Source: DASZMX01 sp035551475 (GTDB lineage Bacteria; Verrucomicrobiota; Verrucomicrobiia; Limisphaerales; Palsa-1400). Taken from it: DNA of 64,000 nucleotides. The stretch lies in NCBI GenBank assembly GCA_035551475.1, contig DASZMX010000053.1, forward strand, positions 62,001 through 126,000, in the 5' to 3' direction. Positions 26,352 to 35,153 of the stretch are shown here, piece by piece. The position numbers were made by a program, and so were the translations under genes. The notes below the pieces were generated by a model. That model did not search any database. It saw nothing but the letters and a program-made list of their open reading frames with translations, and had not been told where the DNA came from. Every line of letters begins with the position of its first letter. The stretch's first letter is position 1.

Positions 26352-26848
26352 TTGTCAAGCGAACCAAATTGAATCTTTGGGAGCGGCTTTATCTCCCCGC
26401 CGTGGTCGATGGCTTTCGCATCACGGTCCGGCACTTCTTCAAGAAGAAGATCACGATGCAATATCCGGAGGAAAAATGGTCCGTCCCGGAAGGCTATCGC
26501 GGCGCCCCGTACCTCGTTAAAGATCCCGAGAATCGCGTCAAGTGCGTCTCCTGCCAGCTTTGTGAATTCGTCTGTCCGCCGAAAGCCATTCGCATCACGC
26601 CCCCCGGGCCGCAAGGCTCGCCTGAGGCCGGCAATGTGGAAAAAGCGCCGCGTGAATTTAAAATCGACATGTTGCGCTGCATCTTCTGCGGCTTCTGCCA
26701 GGAAGTATGCCCCGAGGAGGCCATCTTCCTCATGAAGGATTATTCGCTCACCGGCGTCAGCCGGCAGGAAATGATTTACGACAAGGAAAAGCTGCTCGCC
26801 CTCGGCGGCACACACAACGATCAGATCTGGAAGTGGAAGCACAAATAA
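26348..26848 (+). CDS. nuoI: NADH-quinone oxidoreductase subunit I
   Basis: NuoI (166 residues) holds clusters N6a and N6b in two 4Fe-4S motifs: V-S-C-Q-L-C-E-F-V-C-P and I-F-C-G-F-C-Q-E-V-C-P. The C-terminal section Y-D-K-E-K-L-L is typical. It overlaps nuoH (ATGA) and its TAA shares a base with the nuoJ ATG (TAATG at 26846-26850). Confidence 0.97.
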   Translation: MIVKRTKLNLWERLYLPAVVDGFRITVRHFFKKKITMQYPEEKWSVPEGYRGAPYLVKDPENRVKCVSCQLCEFVCPPKAIRITPPGPQGSPEAGNVEKAPREFKIDMLRCIFCGFCQEVCPEEAIFLMKDYSLTGVSRQEMIYDKEKLLALGGTHNDQIWKWKHK

Positions 26849-27351
26849 TGCACCCCCTGATCTTCTACATCTTTGCGGCGCTGACGCTTCTCTGCGGGGC
26901 TCTCGTGGTGGCCAACCCTTTCAGCCGAAACCCAGTGACGAGCGCCATGTTTTTGATTTTGACCATCATTTTCATGGCCTGCCTCTTTGTCCTGCTGCAC
27001 GCCTTCTTCTTGTCAGCCGTGCAAGTCCTGGTTTACGCCGGCGCCGTCATGGTGCTGTTCGTTTTTGTGGTCATGTTGCTCGACTTGCCCGCCGAGGAGC
27101 GCCGCAAAATAAAATTGATGATGGCGGGCTTGGGAATACTTTCCACCGGCGTGATTGCCTATGCCATGATCCGCGCCGTGCGCGAATCCACCCTGCGCGA
27201 CACCCTTGCGCCGCCCACGATCGAAGGCAGCATGTCCGCCGTGGGTTCCCTGCTTTTCACGCGCTTTGCCCTGCCTTTTGAATTGCTCTCCCTGCTGCTG
27301 CTGGCGGCGATGATCGGCGTCATTCTCCTCAGCAAAAAGGACCTGAAATGA
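26848..27351 (+). CDS. nuoJ: NADH-quinone oxidoreductase subunit J
   Basis: NuoJ (167 residues) is a five-helix membrane subunit; the conserved V-Q-V-L-V-Y-A-G-A-V-M-V-L-F-V-F-V segment of helix 3 is clear. It is coupled to nuoI by a TAATG overlap, and its stop overlaps the nuoK ATG (ATGA at 27348). Confidence 0.96.
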   Translation: MHPLIFYIFAALTLLCGALVVANPFSRNPVTSAMFLILTIIFMACLFVLLHAFFLSAVQVLVYAGAVMVLFVFVVMLLDLPAEERRKIKLMMAGLGILSTGVIAYAMIRAVRESTLRDTLAPPTIEGSMSAVGSLLFTRFALPFELLSLLLLAAMIGVILLSKKDLK

Positions 27352-27656
27352 ACCCGATCGGCCTCCATCATTATCTGGTCGTAAGCGTCCTGCTGTTTTG
27401 CCTCGGGCTGCTCGGCGTGATTATTCGGCGCAATGTCATCGTCATTTACATGTCCCTGGAGCTGATGCTTAACGCCGCGAACCTTGCTTTGGTCGCATTC
27501 TCCCGCTTTAACGACAACCTTAATGGCCAGGTGATGGTGGTGTTCATCATCACCGTGGCGGCCGCGGAAGTCGCGGTGGGGCTCGCCTTGATTGTCGCGC
27601 TGTTCCGCCGCCGCCAAACCACCCACGTCGAGGATCTGACGACGATGCGCTTATAG
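27348..27656 (+). CDS. nuoK: NADH-quinone oxidoreductase subunit K
   Basis: NuoK (102 residues) is an MrpC-like three-helix membrane subunit with the conserved membrane glutamates in S-L-E-L-M-L-N-A-A-N and A-A-A-E-V-A-V-G-L-A. It overlaps nuoJ by four bases and is followed by nuoL after two bases. Confidence 0.96.
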   Translation: MNPIGLHHYLVVSVLLFCLGLLGVIIRRNVIVIYMSLELMLNAANLALVAFSRFNDNLNGQVMVVFIITVAAAEVAVGLALIVALFRRRQTTHVEDLTTMRL

Positions 27657-27658
27657 GA

Positions 27659-29545
27659 ATGAACGATCTTTTCCACGAACCCCTGCCCAACCTGATCTTG
27701 TTCCTGCCGCTGCTGGCGGCGGTGGTCATCACCCTTTTTACGCAGAAAAACGGGCATCTCAGCGCCGTGATTTCCGTGGTCGCCATTCTGGGCGCGTTCG
27801 GCGCAGCCATTTTTCTGTTTTGCAGCCGCCTGGAAAGTTTGTCGCCGCGCGATTTTGCGGCTCATTGGCTGACGGTTGATTCCAAAACCCTCGGCGAATC
27901 CCTCCGCATCACCTTTGGCTTTCTGCTGGATCGACTCAGCCTCCTCATGATGCTGATCGTCACGGGGGTGGGCAGCATGATCCACATTTACTCCGTCGGC
28001 TACATGCGCGGTGATCGCAGCTTCGGCCGGTTTTTTGCATGCTTAAGTTTCTTCACGTTTTCGATGCTGGGCATTGTGTTCAGCGATAATTTTTTGCAGA
28101 TGTTCATCTTTTGGGAGCTGGTGGGCGTGTCGAGTTATCTGTTGATTGGCTTCTGGTATGAACGCGGCGCGGCGGCGGATGCGGCCAAAAAAGCATTCCT
28201 CACCAACCGCATCGGCGATTTCGGTTTCCTCATCGGCATCATCTTCGTTTGGTCGATGGCTGGAACGCTCAACTTCATCGATTTGCGGAATCATCTGACC
28301 AGCAATCCGGTTCTCCTCGGCGGCTCAGCCACCGCCATTGGACTCTTGATTTTTTGCGGCGCCGTCGGCAAATCCGCGCAATTTCCGCTGCACGTCTGGC
28401 TCCCGGACGCCATGGAAGGCCCCACCCCGGTCAGCGCCTTGATCCACGCGGCGACGATGGTGGCCGCCGGCGTTTATATGTTGTCCCGCGTGTTTTTCCT
28501 CTTTAACGAAACGTCGTTGACGGTGATCGCGTGGACGGGCGGATTCACCGCGATCATGGCTGCGCTGATTGCGGTGCAGCAGGACGACATCAAGCGCATC
28601 CTCGCTTATTCCACGCTCTCGCAATTGGGTTACATGGTGATGGCGGTCGGTTTGCATGAACCGCCGGCGGGCATGTTCCATCTCGCGACGCATGCTTTCT
28701 TCAAAGCACTTCTCTTCCTCGGCGCCGGTTCGGTCATTCACGCGCTGCATCACGAGCAGAACATTTGGAAGATGGGCCGGCTCAAAGATAAAATGAGCAT
28801 CACCTTCTGGACCTTCCTGATCGGCACGCTGGCCCTAAGCGGCTTTCCGTTCTTGAGCGGTTTTTACAGCAAAGACTCCATCCTCGCCGCCGCCTACAGA
28901 TCGAATCTCCCGCTGTTTTATCTCGGCGTGGTGGTGGCGTTCTGCACGACCTTTTACATGTTCCGCCTGATTTTCGTGGTCTTCCTCGGCAAATCAAAAT
29001 CCGAGGCCAGCGATCACGCCCACGAATCGCCTTTCATCATGACCGGCCCCTTGTTGGTTTTGGCCGTCCTGGCGTTGGTCGGCGGCGTGATCGGCATCGA
29101 GGAATTCGTCATCCCGAAATATCATTCCATTCAGTTTGTGAAAACCTGGAGCGAACGGACGATGGAGCCGTTCTCGGTGGCTTCAACTTACTTCGGCATC
29201 GGCGCCTTTGTCGTGGGCCTGGCGCTTTCTTTCGCGCTTTATGCCAAGGCGGCGTCCGATCCCCTGCCCCGCGCGCTGCCGAGTTTGATGTCCGCCATGC
29301 GCAATCGGTTTTATTTCGATGAGCTTTATGCATGGCTCATCGCCATGACGCATGAAGCGTTGGCGGAAGTGGCCAGCCTGGTCGATCGCTGGGTCATCTC
29401 CGGCATGGTCGTCCGCGGCGCGCACGGCGCCACCGAATTCATGGGGCGCGCTTTGCGCCTCCTGCAAACGGGCAACTTGCAAACCTATTCCTTTTTGTTC
29501 GCGGCCGGCATCGCGCTTGCCCTTTACCTCATGCTGCTGCGTTAA
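27659..29545 (+). CDS. nuoL: NADH-quinone oxidoreductase subunit L
   Basis: NuoL (628 residues) is the distal antiporter-like proton-pumping subunit with about 16 transmembrane helices and the lateral helix at its C-terminus. Motifs seen are F-F-A-C-L-S-F-F-T-F-S-M-L, F-W-E-L-V-G-V-S-S-Y-L-L-I-G-F-W, A-A-K-K-A-F-L-T-N-R-I-G-D, K-S-A-Q-F-P-L-H-V-W-L-P-D-A-M-E-G-P-T-P-V-S-A-L-I-H (quoted in pieces across ~240-265), and L-A-Y-S-T-L-S-Q-L-G-Y. It is followed by nuoM three bases later. Confidence 0.97.
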   Translation: MNDLFHEPLPNLILFLPLLAAVVITLFTQKNGHLSAVISVVAILGAFGAAIFLFCSRLESLSPRDFAAHWLTVDSKTLGESLRITFGFLLDRLSLLMMLIVTGVGSMIHIYSVGYMRGDRSFGRFFACLSFFTFSMLGIVFSDNFLQMFIFWELVGVSSYLLIGFWYERGAAADAAKKAFLTNRIGDFGFLIGIIFVWSMAGTLNFIDLRNHLTSNPVLLGGSATAIGLLIFCGAVGKSAQFPLHVWLPDAMEGPTPVSALIHAATMVAAGVYMLSRVFFLFNETSLTVIAWTGGFTAIMAALIAVQQDDIKRILAYSTLSQLGYMVMAVGLHEPPAGMFHLATHAFFKALLFLGAGSVIHALHHEQNIWKMGRLKDKMSITFWTFLIGTLALSGFPFLSGFYSKDSILAAAYRSNLPLFYLGVVVAFCTTFYMFRLIFVVFLGKSKSEASDHAHESPFIMTGPLLVLAVLALVGGVIGIEEFVIPKYHSIQFVKTWSERTMEPFSVASTYFGIGAFVVGLALSFALYAKAASDPLPRALPSLMSAMRNRFYFDELYAWLIAMTHEALAEVASLVDRWVISGMVVRGAHGATEFMGRALRLLQTGNLQTYSFLFAAGIALALYLMLLR

Positions 29546-29548
29546 CCT

Positions 29549-31057
29549 ATGTCGCCGCTCACCTGGATTTTTATTTTTCCCCTGCTCGCCGCGGTTGGAA
29601 TTGTTTTGATTCCGCGGAATTATCGGTTCGTGATCCGCTGCGTGGCCCTGGCCGCCACCGCCATTTCGATGCTTCTCTCCATTTCGATGTTCGCCTCCTT
29701 CATGCCGGGTGTGCCCGGCTTCCAATTCGAGCAGCAGCGGGCGTGGGCCGGCGATTTGGGCATCAGCTATCACGTCGGGGTGGACGGCCTCAACATCGGC
29801 CTCATCCTGATGGGCGCCACGGTGGCTTTCGCGGCCGTGTGCGTCTCCAGCTCGATCAAGACGCGGGAAAAGGAATTTTACATCCTATTATTGACGATGG
29901 CGGGCGGCATCCTGGGCGCCTTTGCCTCGCTGGATTTGTTCTGCTTTTATTTCCTGCACGAACTGGCGCTGGTGCCGACGTTCATCATGATCGGCGTTTG
30001 GGGCAAGGGTGAGCGCAAAAATTACGCGACCTACCAGATCACGCTTTATCTCAGCCTCGGCGCGCTCCTGGCGCTGCTGGGGTTGATCGCGGTTTACCTC
30101 CAATTGCCCGCCGGCCATCGCACGTTTGATATTCCGCAGATCATCGAATTTTACCGCACGCATCGCATGGCGGAATCGGCCCAGCGCATTATTTTCCCGA
30201 TGCTTTTGTTTGGCTTTGGCATCCTCGTTTCGCTGTGGCCGTTCCACACCTGGGCGCCGTTGGGCTACGGCTCCGCGCCGACCGGCACGGCCATGATTCA
30301 TGCGGGCGTCCTCAAGAAATTTGGCCTTTATGGCCTCATTCGTCTGGCCCTGCCGATTATGCCGGACGAGGCGCAACGCTGGGCGGTGACGATCATGGCC
30401 CTTTCGCTCGGCAACATTATTTACTGCGGATTTGTCGCCATGCGGCAGCGCAATTTGAACATGCTGATCGGCAATTCGAGCGTGGCGCACATGGGCTTCG
30501 CGTTTCTGGGCATTGCCAGCCTCAGTTTGGTTGGCATCACCGGCGCCGCCGTGGTGATGGTGGCGCATGGCTTTCTCGCCGCCCTCACGTTTGCGCTCAG
30601 CGGTTACTTGCACGAGCAAACGGGCACGCTGGAGATTGACCGCATGGGCGGATTGCTGCGGCGCCTTCCCTTCATCGGCGCGGTGACCATCATGGCAATG
30701 ATGGCAGGCTGCGGTCTGCCGGGATTTGCGGGCTTTCCCGGGGAAGTTTTGAGCCTTTTTGGAAGCTGGGGCCGCTCGCAGGTCATGACTGGCGTCGCGG
30801 TCTGGGGCGCGCTGGTGATTGGCGGCGTTTATATGACACGCGCCATTCGCAATATTTTGCACGGCGAAAAGGAATGGCCCAATATCTTGGACGCCACCAG
30901 CCTCTGGCGCCGGCTGCCCTTCGGGCTTCTGCTCGCCGGCTTGCTGCTGTTCGGCTGTTTCCCGCGACTGCTAACTGACGGGATAAAAGTCAGCGTCGAA
31001 CCGATCGTCGGCATGGCGGCCGGCGAATTGCACGCGGTTAAGGGAGGTCACCGATGA
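29549..31057 (+). CDS. nuoM: NADH-quinone oxidoreductase subunit M
   Basis: NuoM (502 residues) is a second antiporter-like proton-pumping subunit with about 14 helices. It has F-L-H-E-L-A-L-V-P-T-F-I, the P-F-H-T-W-A-P proton-channel segment and N-S-S-V-A-H-M-G-F. Its TGA overlaps the nuoN start by four bases (ATGA at 31054-31057). Confidence 0.97.
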   Translation: MSPLTWIFIFPLLAAVGIVLIPRNYRFVIRCVALAATAISMLLSISMFASFMPGVPGFQFEQQRAWAGDLGISYHVGVDGLNIGLILMGATVAFAAVCVSSSIKTREKEFYILLLTMAGGILGAFASLDLFCFYFLHELALVPTFIMIGVWGKGERKNYATYQITLYLSLGALLALLGLIAVYLQLPAGHRTFDIPQIIEFYRTHRMAESAQRIIFPMLLFGFGILVSLWPFHTWAPLGYGSAPTGTAMIHAGVLKKFGLYGLIRLALPIMPDEAQRWAVTIMALSLGNIIYCGFVAMRQRNLNMLIGNSSVAHMGFAFLGIASLSLVGITGAAVVMVAHGFLAALTFALSGYLHEQTGTLEIDRMGGLLRRLPFIGAVTIMAMMAGCGLPGFAGFPGEVLSLFGSWGRSQVMTGVAVWGALVIGGVYMTRAIRNILHGEKEWPNILDATSLWRRLPFGLLLAGLLLFGCFPRLLTDGIKVSVEPIVGMAAGELHAVKGGHR

Positions 31058-32496
31058 ATTTGGCGTTGATCGTTCCCGAAATCTCCGTCGTCGCCCTGGC
31101 CCTGCTCATTCTTTTGCTGGACCTTTGGACGCCGGTGGCCGCCAAGGTTCGCCTCGGCTACCTCGCCATTGGCGGGCTGCTGCTGATTCTGGCCATGACT
31201 TGGGCGCACGATCTCAGCGCGGCGCCCGCCGTGGGATTTGGCGGCATGTTTCAAGCCGACGGCCTCGGCCTTTTCTTCAAACGTTTTTTTATCATCGCCG
31301 CCGTGGCCGCCATTGCGCTCGCCATGGATTTTTCCGCGCGTATAGCCTCTGGCATTTCCGAACTCTATGCGCTGATGCTCATCGCGTTGAGCGGCATGAT
31401 GTTTGCCGCCTCGGTCAATGATCTCGTCCTCGCCTTCGTCGCGCTGGAGCTGATTTCGGTGACATTTTATATTCTGGTCAGCTTTCAACGCGGACGCTTG
31501 CTCTCGCTGGAAGCTGGCGTCAAATATTTGATTTTGAGCGCGCTCTCCGCGGCCTTTTTGGTGTTTGGCATTGCCCTGATCTTTGGCGCGTCGGGAGTCA
31601 CCAACTTCACCGATCTGAACCACGCCGCGCCCACTCTGGTGTTGAACAAGGCTTTCTGGCTGGGCCTGCTGCTCGTCTTGATTGGTTTGAGTTTTAAGAT
31701 TGCCGCGTTCCCGCTGCAAATGTGGGCGCCGGACGTGTATCAAGGCGCGCCGACGCCTGTCACCGCGTTCCTTGCCATCGGCTCGAAGGCAGCCGGTTTT
31801 GCGCTGGCATTGCGCATTCTTTTCATCGCGTTTCCCTTGATCGCGGCGCGCTGGGACAAGCTGCTGATCGTGACGTCTGGCGTCACCATCCTTTACGGAA
31901 ATCTGTGCGCCATTCCGCAACGCAGCCTCAAACGTCTTTTGGGCTACTCCAGCATTGCCAACGCCGGCTATCTGCTGCTTGGTGTATCCGCGGTCAGCGC
32001 CAGCGGGTCGTCCGCGGTGCTGTATTATTTGGCCGGATATTTGGCGACGCTCGTGGCGGTGTTTGCCGTGATCAGCGTGGTGGGCCGCGAATCCGATGAT
32101 ATCAGCGCCTTCGCGGGGCTGCATCAGCGTTCGCCTTTTCTGGCCGCCGGCATGACGCTCGGCATGGTTTCCCTCGCGGGCATTCCGCCCCTGGCTGGCT
32201 TTCTCGGCAAATTCCTGCTGCTGCGCTCGGTCATCGATCGCGGCTTTTCCGATCCCGCTTATTTCTGGCTCGCGGGCGTGGCGGTGATCGGCGTGGTTAT
32301 TTCGCTGTATTACTATTTTGGCGTCGTGCGCACGATGTATTGGCAAAGCGTGCCGGCGGACGCCGCGCCGCTGCAATTCTCCGCGCCCATGAAAACGCTC
32401 CTGGCGCTCAGCGTCATTGGCATGCTTTACCTGGGCGTCTGCCCCAGCGCGGCGTTCAACGCCACGGTCGAAGCGGTCAAGTCGCTCCGTTTTTAA
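31054..32496 (+). CDS. nuoN: NADH-quinone oxidoreductase subunit N
   Basis: NuoN (480 residues) is the third antiporter-like subunit and the last nuo gene. It shows F-V-A-L-E-L-I-S-V-T-F-Y-I-L, K-I-A-A-F-P-L-Q-M-W-A-P-D-V-Y-Q-G-A-P-T, L-L-G-Y-S-S-I-A-N-A-G-Y and P-P-L-A-G-F-L-G-K-F. It is coupled to nuoM. A 56-base gap with a promoter-like element separates it from the ferredoxin gene, and no terminator is seen. Confidence 0.97.
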   Translation: MNLALIVPEISVVALALLILLLDLWTPVAAKVRLGYLAIGGLLLILAMTWAHDLSAAPAVGFGGMFQADGLGLFFKRFFIIAAVAAIALAMDFSARIASGISELYALMLIALSGMMFAASVNDLVLAFVALELISVTFYILVSFQRGRLLSLEAGVKYLILSALSAAFLVFGIALIFGASGVTNFTDLNHAAPTLVLNKAFWLGLLLVLIGLSFKIAAFPLQMWAPDVYQGAPTPVTAFLAIGSKAAGFALALRILFIAFPLIAARWDKLLIVTSGVTILYGNLCAIPQRSLKRLLGYSSIANAGYLLLGVSAVSASGSSAVLYYLAGYLATLVAVFAVISVVGRESDDISAFAGLHQRSPFLAAGMTLGMVSLAGIPPLAGFLGKFLLLRSVIDRGFSDPAYFWLAGVAVIGVVISLYYYFGVVRTMYWQSVPADAAPLQFSAPMKTLLALSVIGMLYLGVCPSAAFNATVEAVKSLRF

Positions 32497-32509
32497 TTTT
32501 CCAAAACAC

Positions 32510-32539
32510 TTGCCACACCTAATCCGGCGCAATTATATT
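32510..32539 (+). promoter_or_regulatory. Sigma70-like promoter for the ferredoxin gene
   Basis: TTGCCA (32510-32515) and TATATT (32534-32539) are separated by 18 bases and lie 14 bases before the ferredoxin ATG. The short leader leaves little room for a ribosome binding site, so the start would be near-leaderless if this promoter is used. Confidence 0.4.
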
Positions 32540-32552
32540 TCGCACACAAACT

Positions 32553-32792
32553 ATGGCTGACATCGCAAATAAATACGCCGATAGCGTCGCGGGAAAATAT
32601 TACGTGGACAACCAGTGCATTGACTGCGATCTGTGCCGCGAAACAGCCCCGGCCAACTTCACGCGCAACGACGACGGCGGTTATTCCTTTGTCTTCAAGC
32701 AGCCGTCCTCGCCCGAGGAGGAAGCCCAATGCAAGGAAGCCAAGGAAGGTTGCCCCGTTGAAGCCATTGGCGACAATGGCGATCAAGCCTGA
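32553..32792 (+). CDS. Single-cluster [4Fe-4S] ferredoxin
   Basis: The 79-residue protein has C-I-D-C-D-L-C (Cys22, 25, 28) and a distant Cys67 in G-C-P-V-E-A-I, the ligand set of a monocluster 4Fe-4S ferredoxin (Fer4_13/Fer4_15-like, Thermotoga or Pyrococcus type). An additional Cys60 is present. It is a small electron carrier. Placement directly after the nuo operon suggests a redox partner, but there is no direct sign that it contacts complex I. Its last 17 bases overlap the start of the following membrane-protein gene. Confidence 0.92.
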   Translation: MADIANKYADSVAGKYYVDNQCIDCDLCRETAPANFTRNDDGGYSFVFKQPSSPEEEAQCKEAKEGCPVEAIGDNGDQA

Positions 32793-34311
32793 TATCCAAC
32801 GGCGCCTCTTGATCCTCTGGGCGCTGGCCCTGGCCTTTTTCCAATTTTCCGAAAACACGGCGGACCCCGATCTTTGGGCGCACGCCATGTTTGGCGAGCA
32901 ACTGCTCCGTTCCGGCCATGTGCAGAAAACGGAGATTTTTTCCTGGACCGCTTTCGGGCAGCCCTTTGTCAACCATGAAGTCCTGGCGGAGGCCGCCCTC
33001 GGCGGCGCCCATGCGCTCGGCGGCGGCTCCGGCATTCTGCTGCTCAAGATGCTCGTCGGTTTTCTCACGTTCGGCGTGGCCCTGCGCTTGGGCGGGTCGG
33101 CGCTCGCTGTCTCCCGCCGCCCGATCGCATGGCTTGTCGGCGCGCTGGCGGTGGTGGAAATTTCCTTCGGCTTTGCCGCGCGGCCGCAAATCTTCACCGC
33201 CCTCGGCCTGGCCCTCGAATTTTGGTGCCTGCGTCAGATTTATCTCGGAAAAATTCGCTGGGCCGCCGCGTTGCCTGCCTTGTTTTTTCTCTGGATCAAC
33301 ACCCATGGCGGCGTCCTCGCGGGCCTTGCGCTGCTCTTCGCCGCTGCCGCCGCGAATACGCTGCAAAAACGCGGCTCCCCGCTGCTTCTTTGGCTTGTCA
33401 GCCTCATCTGCGCCGCCACGCTGCTGCTGAATCCGTGGGGGTTCGAACTTCCGCGCTCCATCGTCGAGGCTGACTTATGGAACCGTTCCGCCATTCAGGA
33501 ATGGCGCGCCACGCCCCTGGGCTGGGATCACGCCGCCGTGTTTGTCCTCCTCGCGCTGGCGTTGATCTCATTCTGCTTTTCACGCCGCCCGCGCGCGTGG
33601 TGGGAAATTGCCATGTGCGCCGTGCTGGGGTTGCTGGCCATCCGCACCGTGCGCCACACCCCGCTTTTTTGCATCGCCGCGCTATCGTTTGTCCCGCCGC
33701 ATCTGGCAGACGTGTTGGATCGCGCCGGCGCCCGCCTGGCCGCGTGGCGCGCGCTTTATCTCAGCCCGTTGACCTCGGTTTTCTTCGTCTTGACGGCGGC
33801 CGCGATGCTCGTTTGCTCCTTCACGCTCCGCAAAGAATTCCCGCTGACCATGGAAGTCCCGCGCCGCGAATATCCGCTGGCCGCGATCCAGTTCATCCGC
33901 GGCCACGACCTGCGCGGCAATGCCCTGATGTTTTTTGATTGGGGCGAACTCTGCCTTTGGGAATTGCCGCACGTCGCCGTCTCGATGGACGGCCGGATGG
34001 ACACCTGTTATTCCCACGAGTTGTTCGAGGAGCATTGGAAGTTTTACAACGGCCTGAGCGTCAATACGAACATTCTCGACCTCGATCGCGCCGACCTCGC
34101 CCTGCTACCGGCCAATCTCGCCGGCGCCGCCGCCCTGGCCGCGCGTCCCGGCTGGCAGGCCGTTTATGTTGACTCGCTCGCGGTGGTGCTGGCGCACAAT
34201 CCAAAGCGCTTTCCCGGGTTGCCGCGCGGGGCGTGGCCGGTGCATGGCCCCCTTTCCGCCACGGTTGGCTCCGCGCCCTTTCCGTCCGCTCCTTCCGCCC
34301 GCGTTTTATAA
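32776..34311 (+). CDS. Polytopic membrane protein, possibly a GT-C-type glycosyltransferase
   Basis: The 511-residue protein has an N-terminal helix followed by D-P-D-L-W-A-H-A-M-F-G and, some 25 residues on, F-S-W-T-A-F-G-Q-P-F-V-N-H-E-V-L-A-E. Acidic residues in the first extracytoplasmic loop and a following H-E pair recur in widespread, mostly unnamed GT-C-like membrane proteins. About ten hydrophobic helices follow, then a soluble C-terminal domain (~370-511) with D-W-G-E-L and S-M-D-G-R-M-D. The substrate is unknown. The ATG at 32776 lies within the ferredoxin gene, so translation may be coupled. The 3' end overlaps the convergent Nif3 gene by six bases. Confidence 0.6.
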   Translation: MAIKPDIQRRLLILWALALAFFQFSENTADPDLWAHAMFGEQLLRSGHVQKTEIFSWTAFGQPFVNHEVLAEAALGGAHALGGGSGILLLKMLVGFLTFGVALRLGGSALAVSRRPIAWLVGALAVVEISFGFAARPQIFTALGLALEFWCLRQIYLGKIRWAAALPALFFLWINTHGGVLAGLALLFAAAAANTLQKRGSPLLLWLVSLICAATLLLNPWGFELPRSIVEADLWNRSAIQEWRATPLGWDHAAVFVLLALALISFCFSRRPRAWWEIAMCAVLGLLAIRTVRHTPLFCIAALSFVPPHLADVLDRAGARLAAWRALYLSPLTSVFFVLTAAAMLVCSFTLRKEFPLTMEVPRREYPLAAIQFIRGHDLRGNALMFFDWGELCLWELPHVAVSMDGRMDTCYSHELFEEHWKFYNGLSVNTNILDLDRADLALLPANLAGAAALAARPGWQAVYVDSLAVVLAHNPKRFPGLPRGAWPVHGPLSATVGSAPFPSAPSARVL

Positions 34312-35067
34312 TCCCGTCGGGTGGTCTAGAAAAACCCATGGGACGCGAAACGTCTTGGCCAGGTCAGCCGCGAGGGCCTTCACGCCAAAAGTTTCGGTGG
34401 CGTAATGCCCGCCGTAAAAAACGTTCAACCCCAAATCCTCCGCCACCGCATACGTCCAATGCGGCCCTTCGCCCGTGACAAAGGCGTCCACGCCCTCCGC
34501 CGCGGCAATTTTCATTTCCGCGCCGGCGCCGCCGGTGACAACTCCGATGCGGCGGCAGCGCGGCCCGCCGCCCGGCAAGACCACCGGGCTTCGCCCCACC
34601 GCCCGCGCCACTCTTTGCGTCAGGTCTTCGCGCGAAATATCCATAACCCCGCGCCAGCCGATGTGCCGTCCTTTTGTCAAGAAGAACGGTTCCAGGCGCT
34701 TCATCCCCAGCGCTTCCGCCAGCAAGGCGCAATTCCCCAGCCGCCGATGCGCATCCAACGGCAGATGCGAACTGTACACCGCGATGTCATGTGTCACCAT
34801 GAGCCGCAGCATTTCGCGGCGTTTCCCGGTCCATGGCGCCGTTCGGGTCCAAAATAGCCCGTGATGCGCCACCAGCAAATCGGCTTTTTCCGCCGCCGCG
34901 AGTTTGATCGTCGCCAGAGAGGCGTCCACGGCGGCGGCGATTTTCCGCACCGTCCCCGAGTTCTCCATCTGCAACCCGTTCATCGCTCCCTCCCAGTCGG
35001 TAAAGGTCTGGGGCTGAAGCAAGCGCTCACATCGGTCCACGATTTTCGCCAGAGAAACTGCTGCCAT
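34306..35067 (-). CDS. Nif3-like dinuclear metal-centre protein
   Basis: The 253-residue protein belongs to the Nif3/YbgI family. Motifs are D-W-E-G-A-M-N-G-L-Q, the metal ligands in D-L-L-V-A-H-H-G-L-F-W, V-Y-S-S-H-L-P-L-D-A-H-R-R-L-G-N, and the C-terminal G-G-H-Y-A-T-E-T-F-G. Members form hexamers with a two-metal site; proposed roles include GTP cyclohydrolase-like or regulatory functions, none general. Length fits the short, non-inserted form. It is followed upstream by a bidirectional terminator. Confidence 0.93.
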   Translation of the reverse strand: MAAVSLAKIVDRCERLLQPQTFTDWEGAMNGLQMENSGTVRKIAAAVDASLATIKLAAAEKADLLVAHHGLFWTRTAPWTGKRREMLRLMVTHDIAVYSSHLPLDAHRRLGNCALLAEALGMKRLEPFFLTKGRHIGWRGVMDISREDLTQRVARAVGRSPVVLPGGGPRCRRIGVVTGGAGAEMKIAAAEGVDAFVTGEGPHWTYAVAEDLGLNVFYGGHYATETFGVKALAADLAKTFRVPWVFLDHPTGL

Positions 35068-35109
35068 GCCACGATGAAAGAGGAACGCCGGCCATTTGGC
35101 AAAAGAAAA

Positions 35110-35141
35110 CCCGGGACGGAAATCCGCCCCGGGCCTTTTTT
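35110..35141. terminator. Bidirectional intrinsic terminator
   Basis: CCCGGG-A-CGGA (35110-35120) pairs with TCCG-C-CCCGGG (35123-35133), giving a 10-bp stem with one mismatch and a two-base loop. A T-tract (35136-35141) follows on the plus strand, and the A-rich stretch 35101-35109 gives TTTTCTTTT on the minus strand. It fits best as terminator of the minus-strand glycine-zipper gene ending at 35154. Confidence 0.8.
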
Positions 35142-35153
35142 ATTCCTCTTGAC

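Noticed and set aside
31048..32532. A 494-codon minus-strand frame opposite nuoN
   Set aside because: It lies opposite the convincing NuoN and consists mostly of R, H, Q, E and G, typical of antisense frames in GC-rich genes.
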